Assembly: GCA_001593855.1 (NCBI GenBank)
Contig: LUCC01000011.1
Coordinates: 1 to 21,789, forward strand
Source of the DNA: Candidatus Hecatellales archaeon B24
GTDB taxonomy: Archaea > Thermoproteota > Bathyarchaeia > Hecatellales > Hecatellaceae
Direction: 5' to 3'
DNA length: 21,789 nt
The translations under genes were made by a program, and so were the position numbers. Position 1 is the first letter of the stretch. Every line of letters starts with the position of its first letter. The notes beneath the pieces are model-generated. The model saw only the letters and a list, made by a program, of their open reading frames with translations, did not search any database and was not told the origin of the DNA. Positions 15,006-21,789 of this stretch are shown here, one piece after another.

Positions 15006-15015
15006 TTTCCGAAAA

Positions 15016-15027
15016 TCTATATCATAA
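15016..15027 (+). promoter_or_regulatory. TATA-like element for the membrane protein at 15038
   Basis: TCTATATCATAA lies directly upstream of the TTG at 15038. Transcription about 25 bases downstream would start near 15045, which would make the transcript begin between the TTG at 15038 and the in-frame GTG at 15056. This raises the possibility of a leaderless start at the GTG. Confidence 0.45.
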
Positions 15028-15037
15028 CGTTAAGGGT

Positions 15038-15520
15038 TTGGTTGCCTTCTTTACCGTGAAAGCCTTGTCTGAGGCCTCTAGCGGGGTTGGGATCTGGAAG
15101 AAAGGTCTTGCAGCCTTAAGCCTAGTTTTCATAGGTATCATTATAGTTTCAGCCGTGTATTTCTATGTTCAAGCTTCTCTAGCAGGTATGCCTGAAGCTG
15201 AAAACTTGGAAATAGAAGGTGTGAAAATAGACTGGAAGGATTCAAGGCTTACCGGCGTTGAAGTGGCGAACAACGGTTCAAAGCCTTTAGGCATTGTGAA
15301 GGTGGTTTTACTAGACGCGGAAGCTCGTCTAGCCGTGTACTCGCAGGGGTTTTCTCCTCCAGTCATGCTGAACGCTGGAGAGGTTAAAGTGGTGAATCTT
15401 TCGCATAAACTGCTGGCGCATCCTCGAGACTACGAAATAATGGTCGTTACAGCTGACGGAGCTGCTAAGACCTATGATTTCAGCTATCCTTTTAGGCGGC
15501 ATACTGCTCATCCAGTTTAA
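15038..15520 (+). CDS. Single-pass membrane protein with an extracytoplasmic beta-rich domain
   Basis: A 160-aa protein of no family I can name. A cytoplasmic segment of about 22 residues ends in KK and is followed by one transmembrane helix at about 23-45 (GLAALSLVFIGIIIVSAVYF). The remaining 110 residues alternate short beta-like stretches (LEIEGVKIDW, GVEVANNGSKPLGIVKVVLL, EVKVVNLS, YEIMVV), suggesting an Ig-like or sandwich domain outside the membrane. The start is TTG 15038 with TAAGGG close upstream; GTG 15056 would remove six residues and fits a leaderless transcript. It lies divergent from tRNA-Cys and 22 bases before the RuvC-fold gene on the same strand. Function unknown. Confidence 0.65.
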   Translation: MVAFFTVKALSEASSGVGIWKKGLAALSLVFIGIIIVSAVYFYVQASLAGMPEAENLEIEGVKIDWKDSRLTGVEVANNGSKPLGIVKVVLLDAEARLAVYSQGFSPPVMLNAGEVKVVNLSHKLLAHPRDYEIMVVTADGAAKTYDFSYPFRRHTAHPV

Positions 15521-15542
15521 TTTGAATGAACAGGAATGAAAG

Positions 15543-16187
15543 TTGACCGTGAAAGTCGGTTTGGCTGTTGCAACGGGAGATGGCAGGCTTTTCTACGAGC
15601 TGGTGGAAGAGCTTAAACGTAGGGGAGTCAGGTTTCTGGTGAAACTTCCAGGGGAGCCTCTGCCCTTAACCGTTAAGGCTGTGCTAACCTCTGAGGCTGA
15701 GCTTTCCAAGGTGGAGGAGGCTGCCAAGTCCGGGATTAAAGTTGTAGCTTGCAGGCATGGGGAGGCTGGAAGGGCTGTTTCAAAAGCTCTGCTCGCCGTA
15801 TACGGCTTGGAAAACAAGGTTTTCACCGTAGGGATAGATCCGGGTAAAACCTTGGGCTTTGCGGTGGTTGCAGGCGGAACAGTGGTGCACGAAGGCTCCT
15901 ATGGAAGCCTTAAAAGGCTTTTCGAAGCCTTTGAAAAGGTTTTAGCCGAGTGGAAGCCTAAAAGAGTTGTAGTAAAGGTTGGAGGCAGCCCTAAAACGTG
16001 GCCTCCCAGCCTCAGCCTCCTCAAGCTTAAAGCTTTCCTTGAAGAAGCCTCCCGAAGGCTTAAGGTTGAAGTAAGCCTTAAACTCGTGGATGAGGCTGGA
16101 ACCACTGTTAAGGCGAAAAGAAGGGGGGCCAAGCATAGGGGAGCCGACGAAGCGTCAGCCGTTGAAATCGCCCTAAGAGAGAGCTGA
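15543..16187 (+). CDS. RuvC/RNase H-fold protein
   Basis: A 214-aa protein whose second half looks like a RuvC/YqgF-type RNase H fold. The first strand carries VGIDPGKTLGFAVV (Asp 99), and the end carries HRGADEASAVEIAL (Asp 202, Glu 203). Between them VDEAGTT (Asp 183, Glu 184) could supply a further acidic residue. The position where RuvC nucleases often have Glu on the second conserved strand reads RVVVKVGG, with no acid, so the active site may be altered. The first 90 residues form a separate alpha/beta region. The start is TTG with AGGA upstream. It is followed 21 bases later by the Clp1-like kinase, and the pair is likely co-transcribed. A nucleic-acid role is inferred from fold and neighbour only. 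Confidence 0.7.
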   Translation: MTVKVGLAVATGDGRLFYELVEELKRRGVRFLVKLPGEPLPLTVKAVLTSEAELSKVEEAAKSGIKVVACRHGEAGRAVSKALLAVYGLENKVFTVGIDPGKTLGFAVVAGGTVVHEGSYGSLKRLFEAFEKVLAEWKPKRVVVKVGGSPKTWPPSLSLLKLKAFLEEASRRLKVEVSLKLVDEAGTTVKAKRRGAKHRGADEASAVEIALRES

Positions 16188-16208
16188 AAGGCTGAGGCGG
16201 CGTAAGCC

Positions 16209-17303
16209 TTGCCGGAGCTTAAGGTTGAAGCTGGCGAAACCCTTATGGTTTCAGGTCCAGCCTCCACCATGCTCTTGGAGGGAGAAGCCCACATTCTGGG
16301 AGCGCCTTTAAGGCCTGGAGAAAGGGTTACCATACGGAGGTGGAGGCTTCTCCCCGTCTACGCGGTTGAAAACTGCAGGGTAAAAGTTGAACTGGGCTCT
16401 GAGGGCTCCTTGGACAAGCATGACGGAAGCACCATCCCCGAGGACTGGTGGAGGGCAGCCAGCCGGATAGCTGAATCGTCCAGGCTGAAGCCCTTAACGG
16501 TTGCGGTGCTGGGAGGCGTGGACGTTGGAAAAACAGCCTTCACCGTTTTCCTGGCAAACCAGGCTCTAAAGGAAGGCGTGAAGGTGAGCGTTGTAGACGG
16601 GGACGTAGGCCAGTCAGACCTCGGCCCCCCATGCACGCTGGGAGCCGCCCAGCTTAGGAAACCCGTCTTCGACCTTTTCTTTGTCAACCCTGAAAGGCTT
16701 GAGTTCGCAGGTTCCACGACGCCTTCAAAGGTTAGAAAGCGGCTGCTGGAAGCCTTGAAGAGGCTGTGCTCCGAGGAGAGAAAGCGTTCAAGGCTGGTTG
16801 TTTTGAACAGTGACGGGTGGATTTCTGGGGATGGAGCTGAAGCCTACAAGGTAAGCCTTGTAAAAGCCGTGGAGGCTGAAGTTGCCGTTGGCCTTCAAAC
16901 CTTAGGAGAGCTTGAATCCGTCCTAGAAAGGCTTGAAGCAGAAGGCTTCCAAGCGGTAAGGCTTCCAGCCTCCCCAAAGGTTAGAGCCAGAAGCCGCGGT
17001 GAAAGACGTGAACTCCGATGGCAGGCCTACGCCAAGTACTTCTCCGGGTCTTCCATTCGAAGTCTAAACCTCCACCAGGTCAAAGTTTCAGGCTTCCCAG
17101 AGCCTAAGCGGGGAGCAATCTTAGCCCTCTACGCTCCACGGGGGAGAAGGCTTCTAGGCATAGGTGTAGCCTTAACCTACAACAGGAAAAGGGAAACCCT
17201 GAAGGTTCTGACGCCTGTTAAAGGCTTCGTAGGCGAGGTTGAAATTGGCGAGGTTCTACCCGACTTCACGCTGGCAGGTTCTAGGCTTCATCCTCAACAA
17301 TAA
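16209..17303 (+). CDS. Clp1-like polyribonucleotide 5'-hydroxyl-kinase
   Basis: A P-loop kinase of 364 aa in the Clp1/Grc3 family. Walker A is GGVDVGKT at 102-109. The following VVDGDVGQSDLGPP at 128-141 is the typical Clp1 Walker B and substrate-clasp region, and LNSDGWISGDGAEAYK is a further conserved segment. The N-terminal 90 residues form a beta-rich domain as in Clp1. The archaeal enzyme phosphorylates 5'-OH ends of RNA and DNA in vitro and is thought to act in RNA end healing or tRNA processing. The start is TTG 16209. The last 23 bases overlap the convergent HD-domain gene. Confidence 0.9.
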   Translation: MPELKVEAGETLMVSGPASTMLLEGEAHILGAPLRPGERVTIRRWRLLPVYAVENCRVKVELGSEGSLDKHDGSTIPEDWWRAASRIAESSRLKPLTVAVLGGVDVGKTAFTVFLANQALKEGVKVSVVDGDVGQSDLGPPCTLGAAQLRKPVFDLFFVNPERLEFAGSTTPSKVRKRLLEALKRLCSEERKRSRLVVLNSDGWISGDGAEAYKVSLVKAVEAEVAVGLQTLGELESVLERLEAEGFQAVRLPASPKVRARSRGERRELRWQAYAKYFSGSSIRSLNLHQVKVSGFPEPKRGAILALYAPRGRRLLGIGVALTYNRKRETLKVLTPVKGFVGEVEIGEVLPDFTLAGSRLHPQQ

Positions 17304-17946
17304 TCTTCAACGCTTCCTTCACGGTTAGGGTTGAAGGAACAGGCTTCCCCCTGCCCTTGAGAACGTTCTGGGCTGCCCTGCCTATCTGGCCGGCAAACCT
17401 TGAGTCGGCTAGGTCTGCCAGGTGGACTATTAGGGCTTCTAAGGTTCGAGGAGGCATGGGACCCCACTCGCCGTGGCTGGCAGCCAGCACGTGGAGGAAG
17501 TCTAGGGGGAACCCTGCCTTCCCAGCGTCGGCTACCAGCATCGTTAAATGGTCAAGGCGGCTTCCAAGCTTGGAAAACTCGTAGCTCCCATTTTCCCTGA
17601 CCCTGTAGGTTAAAGGCTTGTAAAGGTCGTGGAGCAGGGCTCCCGCTATCACGTAGTCCCTGTTAACCCTCTTAAACCCGTAGTGTCGAGCGAGGTTTTC
17701 CACCATGGCTAAGGCTATTTTAAGCATGGAAAGCGTGTGTTGAACCAGGCCTCCAGCATAGGCATGATGCTGGCTTCGGCCGGCCGGAGCCTCAAAAAAG
17801 TTTAAGCCTTCTCCTTCAAGCCGTTTAAAGGCTTTACGCAGGAAGCTCTCAACCCTACGTCTGAAGGCTTCATCCCTAACGGCTTCAACCGCCTTCCAAA
17901 ATTCTCTTTCAAGCCTCCTCAAACCAGAGTCCACCATAAAACCCAT
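17281..17946 (-). CDS. HD-domain phosphohydrolase, YhaM-like
   Basis: A 221-aa protein with an HD metal-dependent phosphohydrolase domain. Candidate metal ligands are the His pair in GRSQHHAYAGG (60-61), His 70 in GLVQHTLSML, the His-Asp pair at 106-107 in ALLHDLYKP, and later HGEWG and HLADLADS. The segment around HHAYAGGLVQHTLSML closely resembles the HD part of the YhaM family of 3'-5' exoribonucleases, but the N-terminal OB-fold of bacterial YhaM is absent, so the substrate is uncertain. Start choice is ATG 17946 or ATG 17937. An AT-rich TTTTATT about 15-25 bases upstream suggests a short or absent leader. It lies convergent with the Clp1-like kinase (23-base overlap) and divergent from tRNA-Ser. 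Confidence 0.85.
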   Translation of the reverse strand: MGFMVDSGLRRLEREFWKAVEAVRDEAFRRRVESFLRKAFKRLEGEGLNFFEAPAGRSQHHAYAGGLVQHTLSMLKIALAMVENLARHYGFKRVNRDYVIAGALLHDLYKPLTYRVRENGSYEFSKLGSRLDHLTMLVADAGKAGFPLDFLHVLAASHGEWGPMPPRTLEALIVHLADLADSRFAGQIGRAAQNVLKGRGKPVPSTLTVKEALKIIVEDEA

Positions 17947-17974
17947 TAAACCCCGAGCAAATAAAACTCTAGCA

Positions 17975-18075
17975 GCCGGGGTGGCGGAGCGGCCAACGCG
18001 TCGGACTCGAGATCCCCTCAGGAAATCCGATGGGCCTCACGGCCCGCATGGGTTCAAGTCCCATCCCCGGCGCCA
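17975..18075 (+). tRNA. tRNA-Ser (anticodon CGA) with a 13-nt intron, CCA encoded
   Basis: The acceptor GCCGGGG (17975-17981) pairs with CCCCGGC (18065-18071). The D stem is GCG/CGC. The anticodon stem TCGGA (18001-18005) pairs with TCCGA (18026-18030) only if an insertion in the loop is removed. The spliced loop is CTCGAGA, giving anticodon CGA (18008-18010). A class II variable arm GGGCC-TCAC-GGCCC follows, then the T arm ATGGG-TTCAAGT-CCCAT. The discriminator is G, as expected for Ser, and CCA is encoded at 18073-18075. The long variable arm and G73 make serine secure. Confidence 0.94.
18012..18024 (+). other. tRNA-Ser intron at position 37/38
   Basis: The 13 bases ATCCCCTCAGGAA interrupt the anticodon loop one base 3' of the anticodon, the canonical archaeal site. 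A relaxed bulge-helix-bulge can be drawn: loop bases CTCG (18006-18009) against intron CAGG (18019-18022), with one C-A mismatch and one G-T pair, flanked by 3-base bulges AGA (18010-18012) and AAA (18023-18025). Because A borders both ends, the intron could be placed one base later. Confidence 0.8.
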
Positions 18076-18107
18076 GCCCTTGAAGTTCAGGAAGCCGGCT
18101 GGAAGGG

Positions 18108-19094
18108 TTACGGACGAGGCCTTGGGAAGGCTAGGTCCGTTATGTCTTTTATCTGGTCTATAAGGGTTCCCAAGAGGGTTAGCAGGATGTAGAGGGTTGG
18201 AGGGTTTCCCCTGCGTTTTAAGGCTTCCTCCTCTAGGCTTCTAAGGCTTTCAGCAGCGTCTTTTAGGCTTCTTAAAGCCTGGTTTACGGTTTTTTCCCCA
18301 CGGGAGAAAAGGGCTTTAATAGCGTGCTCGTAGGTTGAGGAAAGCTTGCCGCTGAATTTCTCTAGGAAACCCCGGAAGGCTCTGGGGATTCCTCCTTGGG
18401 CTTTAAGCTTTGACACGAGCTCCGCTACCTCCACCGAGGTGTCCGCTATCCTTTCAACGAGGCTGGCGACAAGCCTGTAGTCAAGGCAGTCTATAGGCGA
18501 AATTCCAAGCTTCTCGCCAAGCCTCGGATTGACTATGAGGCTTCTGAGGATTCTCACCAAAAGGAAGTACAGCCTGTCTATTTCCTCGTCTTTATCTCTA
18601 ACCTTCCCCGCTTCCTCAAGGTTTAAGGATAGAAGCGCTTCAAAGGCGTCATCTAGGAGGCTTTTCGAGAGAATGTACTGGCGTCTAAGAATTTTCTCGG
18701 GAGGTATGGCTGTAGCCTTCAGAAGACATTGGAGTAGTATCCGCCTTTCATCTTCCTCAATTATTTCCACGCCTATGAGGCGGCTTGCTGTACGCTTAAT
18801 TCTCTCCCTGCCCTCTTCTCTGAGCCCTTGAGGCTCCTCAACGGCGATAAACTCGTAGCCTAGTAGGTAGCTGCTGAGGATGCTGTCCTCTATTCTTTCG
18901 GAGAGTTTCAAAACGATTTCCTGGGTTTCCTCCGCTCCGTATCGTGGGTCAAGAATGAGGCATCCGTCGACCCTCTCCTTAACATGGATGGGGGCCCCCT
19001 TCTGAAGCTTAAACCGTTTAGCCCACTCCCTGGGCAGGGTTACCAGGAAGGTTCCGTCCCTCGTAGACTGAAGCCTCCTAATCTCAACCGACAA
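18108..19094 (-). CDS. AbrB-PhoU phosphate uptake regulator
   Basis: A 328-aa cytoplasmic regulator with two parts. The N-terminal 50 residues (EIRRLQSTRDGTFLVTLPRE, then KGAPIHVKE) form an AbrB/SpoVT-type DNA-binding swapped-hairpin domain. From about residue 115 to the end the protein is helical with repeated PhoU-like patterns, including DKDEEIDRLYFLLVRIL, the metal-binding type of motif in PhoU. This fusion is common in archaea and is thought to sense phosphate status and control phosphate transport genes; no transporter genes are in this window. The start is TTG 19094 with AGGTGG (19100-19105) 5 bases upstream. A TATA-like ACTAAAAATCC lies at 19134-19144 on the same strand. It diverges from the V4R gene. 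Confidence 0.88.
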   Translation of the reverse strand: MSVEIRRLQSTRDGTFLVTLPREWAKRFKLQKGAPIHVKERVDGCLILDPRYGAEETQEIVLKLSERIEDSILSSYLLGYEFIAVEEPQGLREEGRERIKRTASRLIGVEIIEEDERRILLQCLLKATAIPPEKILRRQYILSKSLLDDAFEALLSLNLEEAGKVRDKDEEIDRLYFLLVRILRSLIVNPRLGEKLGISPIDCLDYRLVASLVERIADTSVEVAELVSKLKAQGGIPRAFRGFLEKFSGKLSSTYEHAIKALFSRGEKTVNQALRSLKDAAESLRSLEEEALKRRGNPPTLYILLTLLGTLIDQIKDITDLAFPRPRP

Positions 19095-19133
19095 TTAAAC
19101 CACCTACGCCTCATTAAGCCTAGGGCTTCCAAA

Positions 19134-19144
19134 GGATTTTTAGT
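19134..19144 (-). promoter_or_regulatory. TATA-like element for the AbrB-PhoU gene
   Basis: The minus strand reads ACTAAAAATCC about 40-50 bases upstream of the TTG start. It gives a short leader that would include the AGGTGG ribosome site. Confidence 0.45.
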
Positions 19145-19180
19145 CTATCCCCGGCTAAACTGTTATTAGCTACTGAAGAG

Positions 19181-19190
19181 CTTAAAATAG
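19181..19190 (+). promoter_or_regulatory. TATA-like element for the V4R gene
   Basis: CTTAAAATAG lies 37-46 bases upstream of ATG 19227. Transcription about 25 bases downstream would start near 19210, after the upstream in-frame TTG at 19194, and so supports one of the later starts. Confidence 0.45.
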
Positions 19191-19226
19191 CAGTTGTGGG
19201 GATGGCTGCCTTTTCAGGTTAGGGGG

Positions 19227-19733
19227 ATGAAACCCGTGGAAGACCTTGGCAAGGTGAAAGTGGACAGTAGAGACGGTTCTCTAAGCTATCTGGGAACCGA
19301 ATGGGTTCTGCTGAGGGTTGAAGCCCTTCAAGGAATGTTTGACGAAACCACTAAAGCCTTCGGCTCAGGAGCCTACACCATCTGGTATCTGGCTGGTAGA
19401 GGAGCTGGAAAAGCCATGGCCGAACTTATCATAGGCCTCAAGGAGGAGGCCTCCAAGGAGCAGGTGGTTGAAAGAGTTTGCAGCGAACTCAGCAGGCTTG
19501 GCTGGGGGAGGTTTGAAGCTGAAAAACTTGACATCGACGGCGGAAAATACCTTTTCAGAGTTTACAATAACCCCTTCGCCCGGGGGAAAGAAACCGTTAA
19601 GGAGACAGCCTGCATCTACATTAAAGGCTACCTGGAAGGGGTTATGGAAGCCCTGACAGGCAAAAAGGTTAAGCTTAAGGAAGGGCTCTGCGTGGCTGAA
19701 GGAGCCCCCTACTGCGAGTTTGAAAGCCTGTAA
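19227..19733 (+). CDS. V4R (4-vinyl reductase-like) domain protein
   Basis: A protein of about 168 aa. The segment GSGAYTIWYLAGRGAGKAMAE and the C-terminal GLCVAEGAPYCEFESL are the usual hallmarks of the V4R domain, whose closing CxxxGxxxC pattern is thought to bind metal or a small hydrophobic ligand. In archaea such stand-alone domains are often sensory or regulatory, but no specific ligand can be named. The frame is open from TTG 19194. I chose ATG 19227, preceded by AGGGGG, because the TATA-like element at 19181-19190 would start transcription after the TTG. GTG 19236, with the same AGGGGG better spaced, is equally possible. It sits between the AbrB-PhoU gene and the PolD subunit gene without obvious functional linkage. 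Confidence 0.82.
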   Translation: MKPVEDLGKVKVDSRDGSLSYLGTEWVLLRVEALQGMFDETTKAFGSGAYTIWYLAGRGAGKAMAELIIGLKEEASKEQVVERVCSELSRLGWGRFEAEKLDIDGGKYLFRVYNNPFARGKETVKETACIYIKGYLEGVMEALTGKKVKLKEGLCVAEGAPYCEFESL

Positions 19734-19793
19734 ACGTGAAAGGCTAGAGGACCGGCTTTGAAGAAGCTGTTTCCCTAGGCGGGCTGGTAAGCC

Positions 19794-21323
19794 TTGACAG
19801 CAGAATCCCTCCGAAAGGCTGTTAAAACCCTGTTTGAAGCTGGATACCAGCTTGAAGCTGAAGCCTTCGCCAGCCTTCAAAAGCTGTCTGAAACCTTAAA
19901 CCCGGAGGAGCTTGCCAGCTGCCTCCTAGAAATCTTAAGGAGCAGACGGGTTGAAGTCCCTTTCATAGGAGCCTCCCTAGTCGAAGAGGCTGCTGAAAGG
20001 CTTAGGGGGAAAGCTGTTGGGGAAGCTTTAAAGCCTGAACTGACAGGTAAGCCTTCCTTTAAGCCTCTGGCCCGCGAATATGAGGCCGAAGTTAAAGTTT
20101 TAATGGACCCTACAGGCCGGTTGAAGTCGAAGGGCGAGGTGGGAAGCTTCCTTGAATACTTTAGGGACAGATTTGAAAAGCTTAGGAAGCTTTTAATGCA
20201 AAGGCTTGACTGCCGTGATGCTTCAACGCTGGCAGAGGCTTTAACCGCTTCTCAAGGTTCCAAAACCAAGTTTGTATGTATGGTTTCAGGCAAGGTTAGC
20301 CGTGGAGTCAGGGTTTTCCTGAAGGTTGAAGACTTGGAGGCTTCAGCAACGGTGCTGGTTCAGCCTTCAGCCCGTAATCCAAGAATCGCCGAGAAGGCTT
20401 CAGGCATCCTCCTAGACCAAGTAATCTGCGTTTCGGCTGTGAAGTTCAGGGAAGACTTTTTCCTCGCTGAAGACCTCATGCTTCCCGAGGTTCCCCAGCA
20501 TAAGCCTGCCACCTCCGAGCAGCCTTTAGCAGTCCTCCTCATCTCAGACCTCCACGTTGGAAGCAGAATTTTCGAGGCAGAACTTTTCAGGAAGCTTCTG
20601 AACTGGCTTAAGGGGCGGCTTGGAAACCATAGGCTTGTGGAGGCGGCGGGAAAAATCAAGTATCTGGTGGTTGCCGGAGACCTAGTAGACGGGGTTGGCG
20701 TGTACCCTGAACAGGAGAGGGAGCTGGAAACCCCTGACATTTACAGGCAATACGAGCAGGCAGCCAGGCTGATGGAGCAGGTTCCAGACTACATCCAGCT
20801 CATAGTTATCCCGGGGAACCACGACGCCTGCAGGAGAGCTCTGCCTCAGCCTGCCATAAGCCGGGAGTACGCTAAACCTTTGTACAGGCGTGAAGGCCTG
20901 GTTTCCCTTGGAAACCCCAGCCTAATCCGGCTTCACGGAGCATCCTTCCTCCTCCACCACGGGAGAAGCCTGGAAGATGTTTTGGCAAGCCTTCCAGAGG
21001 CAAACCATGAAGACCCTGTAAAGTCCATGGTGGCACTGCTGAGAAGCAGGCATGTGGCTCCAGTCTACGGGCAGCGTACGCCTATAGCCCCGGAGCCGTC
21101 CGACTGGCTGGTAGTTGAAGAAGTCCCAGACTTCTACCATGCAGGGCACATCCACATCTACGGCTATACGGTTTACAGGGGTGTCCGCCTGGTGAACTCA
21201 GGATGCTGGCAGGGGCAAACCAGCTACCAGCAGAGGCTCGGGCTTACACCCACCCCTGGAACAGCAGCCCTCGTAGACCTTCAAACCGCAAACGTGGTGT
21301 CCCTAGACTTTAAAGCCCTCTAA
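19794..21323 (+). CDS. dp1: DNA polymerase D small subunit (DP1)
   Basis: This is the small subunit of the archaeal replicative polymerase PolD, with an MRE11-like phosphodiesterase domain that serves as a 3'-5' proofreading exonuclease. Metal-site motifs in order are ISDLHVGS (Asp 252, His 254), VAGDLVDGVG (295-300), PGNHDACRR (341-344), LLHHGRS (387-390) and AGHIHIYG (451-457); all are intact. An OB-fold precedes it (VCMVSGKVSRGVRVFLKVED, about 160-230). The first 100 residues form a helical N-terminal region. Length (509 aa) is normal. The start is TTG 19794 with only a weak ribosome site. The large subunit DP2 is not in this window. Its 3' end overlaps the convergent DUF99 gene by 14 bases. 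Confidence 0.95.
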   Translation: MTAESLRKAVKTLFEAGYQLEAEAFASLQKLSETLNPEELASCLLEILRSRRVEVPFIGASLVEEAAERLRGKAVGEALKPELTGKPSFKPLAREYEAEVKVLMDPTGRLKSKGEVGSFLEYFRDRFEKLRKLLMQRLDCRDASTLAEALTASQGSKTKFVCMVSGKVSRGVRVFLKVEDLEASATVLVQPSARNPRIAEKASGILLDQVICVSAVKFREDFFLAEDLMLPEVPQHKPATSEQPLAVLLISDLHVGSRIFEAELFRKLLNWLKGRLGNHRLVEAAGKIKYLVVAGDLVDGVGVYPEQERELETPDIYRQYEQAARLMEQVPDYIQLIVIPGNHDACRRALPQPAISREYAKPLYRREGLVSLGNPSLIRLHGASFLLHHGRSLEDVLASLPEANHEDPVKSMVALLRSRHVAPVYGQRTPIAPEPSDWLVVEEVPDFYHAGHIHIYGYTVYRGVRLVNSGCWQGQTSYQQRLGLTPTPGTAALVDLQTANVVSLDFKAL

Positions 21324-21789
21324 CACCCTTCCACAAGCCTAACCCCTTGACGAGGAGGTCTGCCATCCTTAAAGGCTCAGGCCTGCCTCCGAAAACCGTA
21401 AGCCTCCTCACCGCTTCCAAGGCTTCGCCAGCCGTCAAGCCGAAGGCTGAAACGTAGACACGCCCCCCGGGAAGCCTAAGCTCGACAGGCTCTCCAACCT
21501 TCTCGAGAACTTTAAGCCTCCGCTCCCAGTCGCTGAAATGTCTTTTCAAAGCTCTCTCCACAGCCCTCCGCCGGGGCTTCCTAGGCAAAACAACGATTAC
21601 AGGCTTCCTAAGCCGCCTATAGGCTTCTTCAGGATCTACAACGTTAAACCCTGCGTAGGCCAGAGAGGAAAGCATGACAAGGCTGAACCTGCCCTTCCAG
21701 GCTTCAGCCATACCCAGCAGCCTTCCAGTAGCGTCAAACCCGTCTACCCCCACCAGCGAAACCGAAACATCAACAAGCCTGAAGCCTTC
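21310..21789 (-). CDS. DUF99 family protein (endonuclease V-like fold), N-terminus beyond the window
   Basis: The frame runs off the right edge, so only about 160 C-terminal residues are seen. VSLVGVDGFDATGRLLGM, SLAYAGFNVVDPEEAYRR, PVIVVLPRKPRR and the closing TVFGGRPEPLRMADLLVKG match the DUF99 (UPF0215) pattern found across archaea. Structures of the family resemble endonuclease V, but no activity is established. A GTG at 21753 could be read as a start, but codons upstream continue in family style (RLVDVSVSLVGVDG), so I treat the gene as partial. It is convergent with dp1, with a 14-base overlap. Confidence 0.87.
   Translation of the reverse strand, partial: EGFRLVDVSVSLVGVDGFDATGRLLGMAEAWKGRFSLVMLSSLAYAGFNVVDPEEAYRRLRKPVIVVLPRKPRRRAVERALKRHFSDWERRLKVLEKVGEPVELRLPGGRVYVSAFGLTAGEALEAVRRLTVFGGRPEPLRMADLLVKGLGLWKGVRGL

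Noticed and set aside
17975..18075. tRNA-Ser without an intron
   Set aside because: The unspliced anticodon stem would pair TCGGA with TCCCC, which fails. Removing the 13 bases restores a perfect TCGGA/TCCGA stem.
1..21789. CRISPR arrays, insertion sequences, prophage or integrase attachment sites
   Set aside because: No regularly spaced repeats, transposase or integrase genes, or terminal inverted repeats were seen. The two tRNA genes show no duplicated 3' segment nearby.

Overview
This window reads as the chromosome of an archaeon. It carries archaeal-type Trp, Phe and Tyr aminoacyl-tRNA synthetases, the archaeal DnaG-like primase, the small subunit of DNA polymerase D, an archaeal Clp1-like RNA kinase, an AbrB-PhoU regulator, AT-rich TATA-like promoters, and a tRNA gene with a short intron at the usual archaeal position. 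PolD argues against most Crenarchaeota. A Bathyarchaeia-like or other PolD-bearing lineage is a reasonable guess, but nothing seen here fixes the taxon. Genes are packed tightly, TTG is the commonest start codon, and several convergent pairs overlap at their 3' ends. No transposon, CRISPR array or prophage gene was seen.

Positions 1-6537 hold the end of a phosphopantetheine adenylyltransferase gene and then the synthetases for all three aromatic amino acids: trpS on the minus strand, pheS-pheT overlapping by one base, and tyrS. A small unrecognised gene lies between trpS and pheS. The 336 bases between pheT and tyrS hold no credible gene. They do hold a GC-rich stretch of about 200 nt that folds by eye into a closed, nested set of helices. 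This is the best candidate for an undescribed element in the window: a structured RNA that I could not assign to SRP RNA, RNase P RNA, tRNA or a known riboswitch.

Positions 6568-10718 are a co-directional run: a small Toprim protein, DnaG, a secreted HExxH metalloprotease and an AP-endonuclease-like TIM-barrel enzyme. Positions 10742-14780 hold a radical SAM enzyme of the AmrS type, a divergent HemK-like methyltransferase whose 5' end lacks an ordinary start codon, a histone-deacetylase-family gene with a one-base frameshift, and a DUF2330-like surface protein.

Positions 14896-18075 carry tRNA-Cys(GCA), a single-pass membrane protein, a RuvC-fold protein, a Clp1-like RNA 5'-kinase, a convergent HD-domain phosphohydrolase and the intron-containing tRNA-Ser(CGA). 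Positions 18108-21789 hold an AbrB-PhoU regulator diverging from a V4R-domain protein, then the PolD small subunit, then a DUF99 gene cut by the window edge. Most of the content is information processing (tRNA charging, tRNA genes, replication, RNA ends), with a few envelope proteins between.
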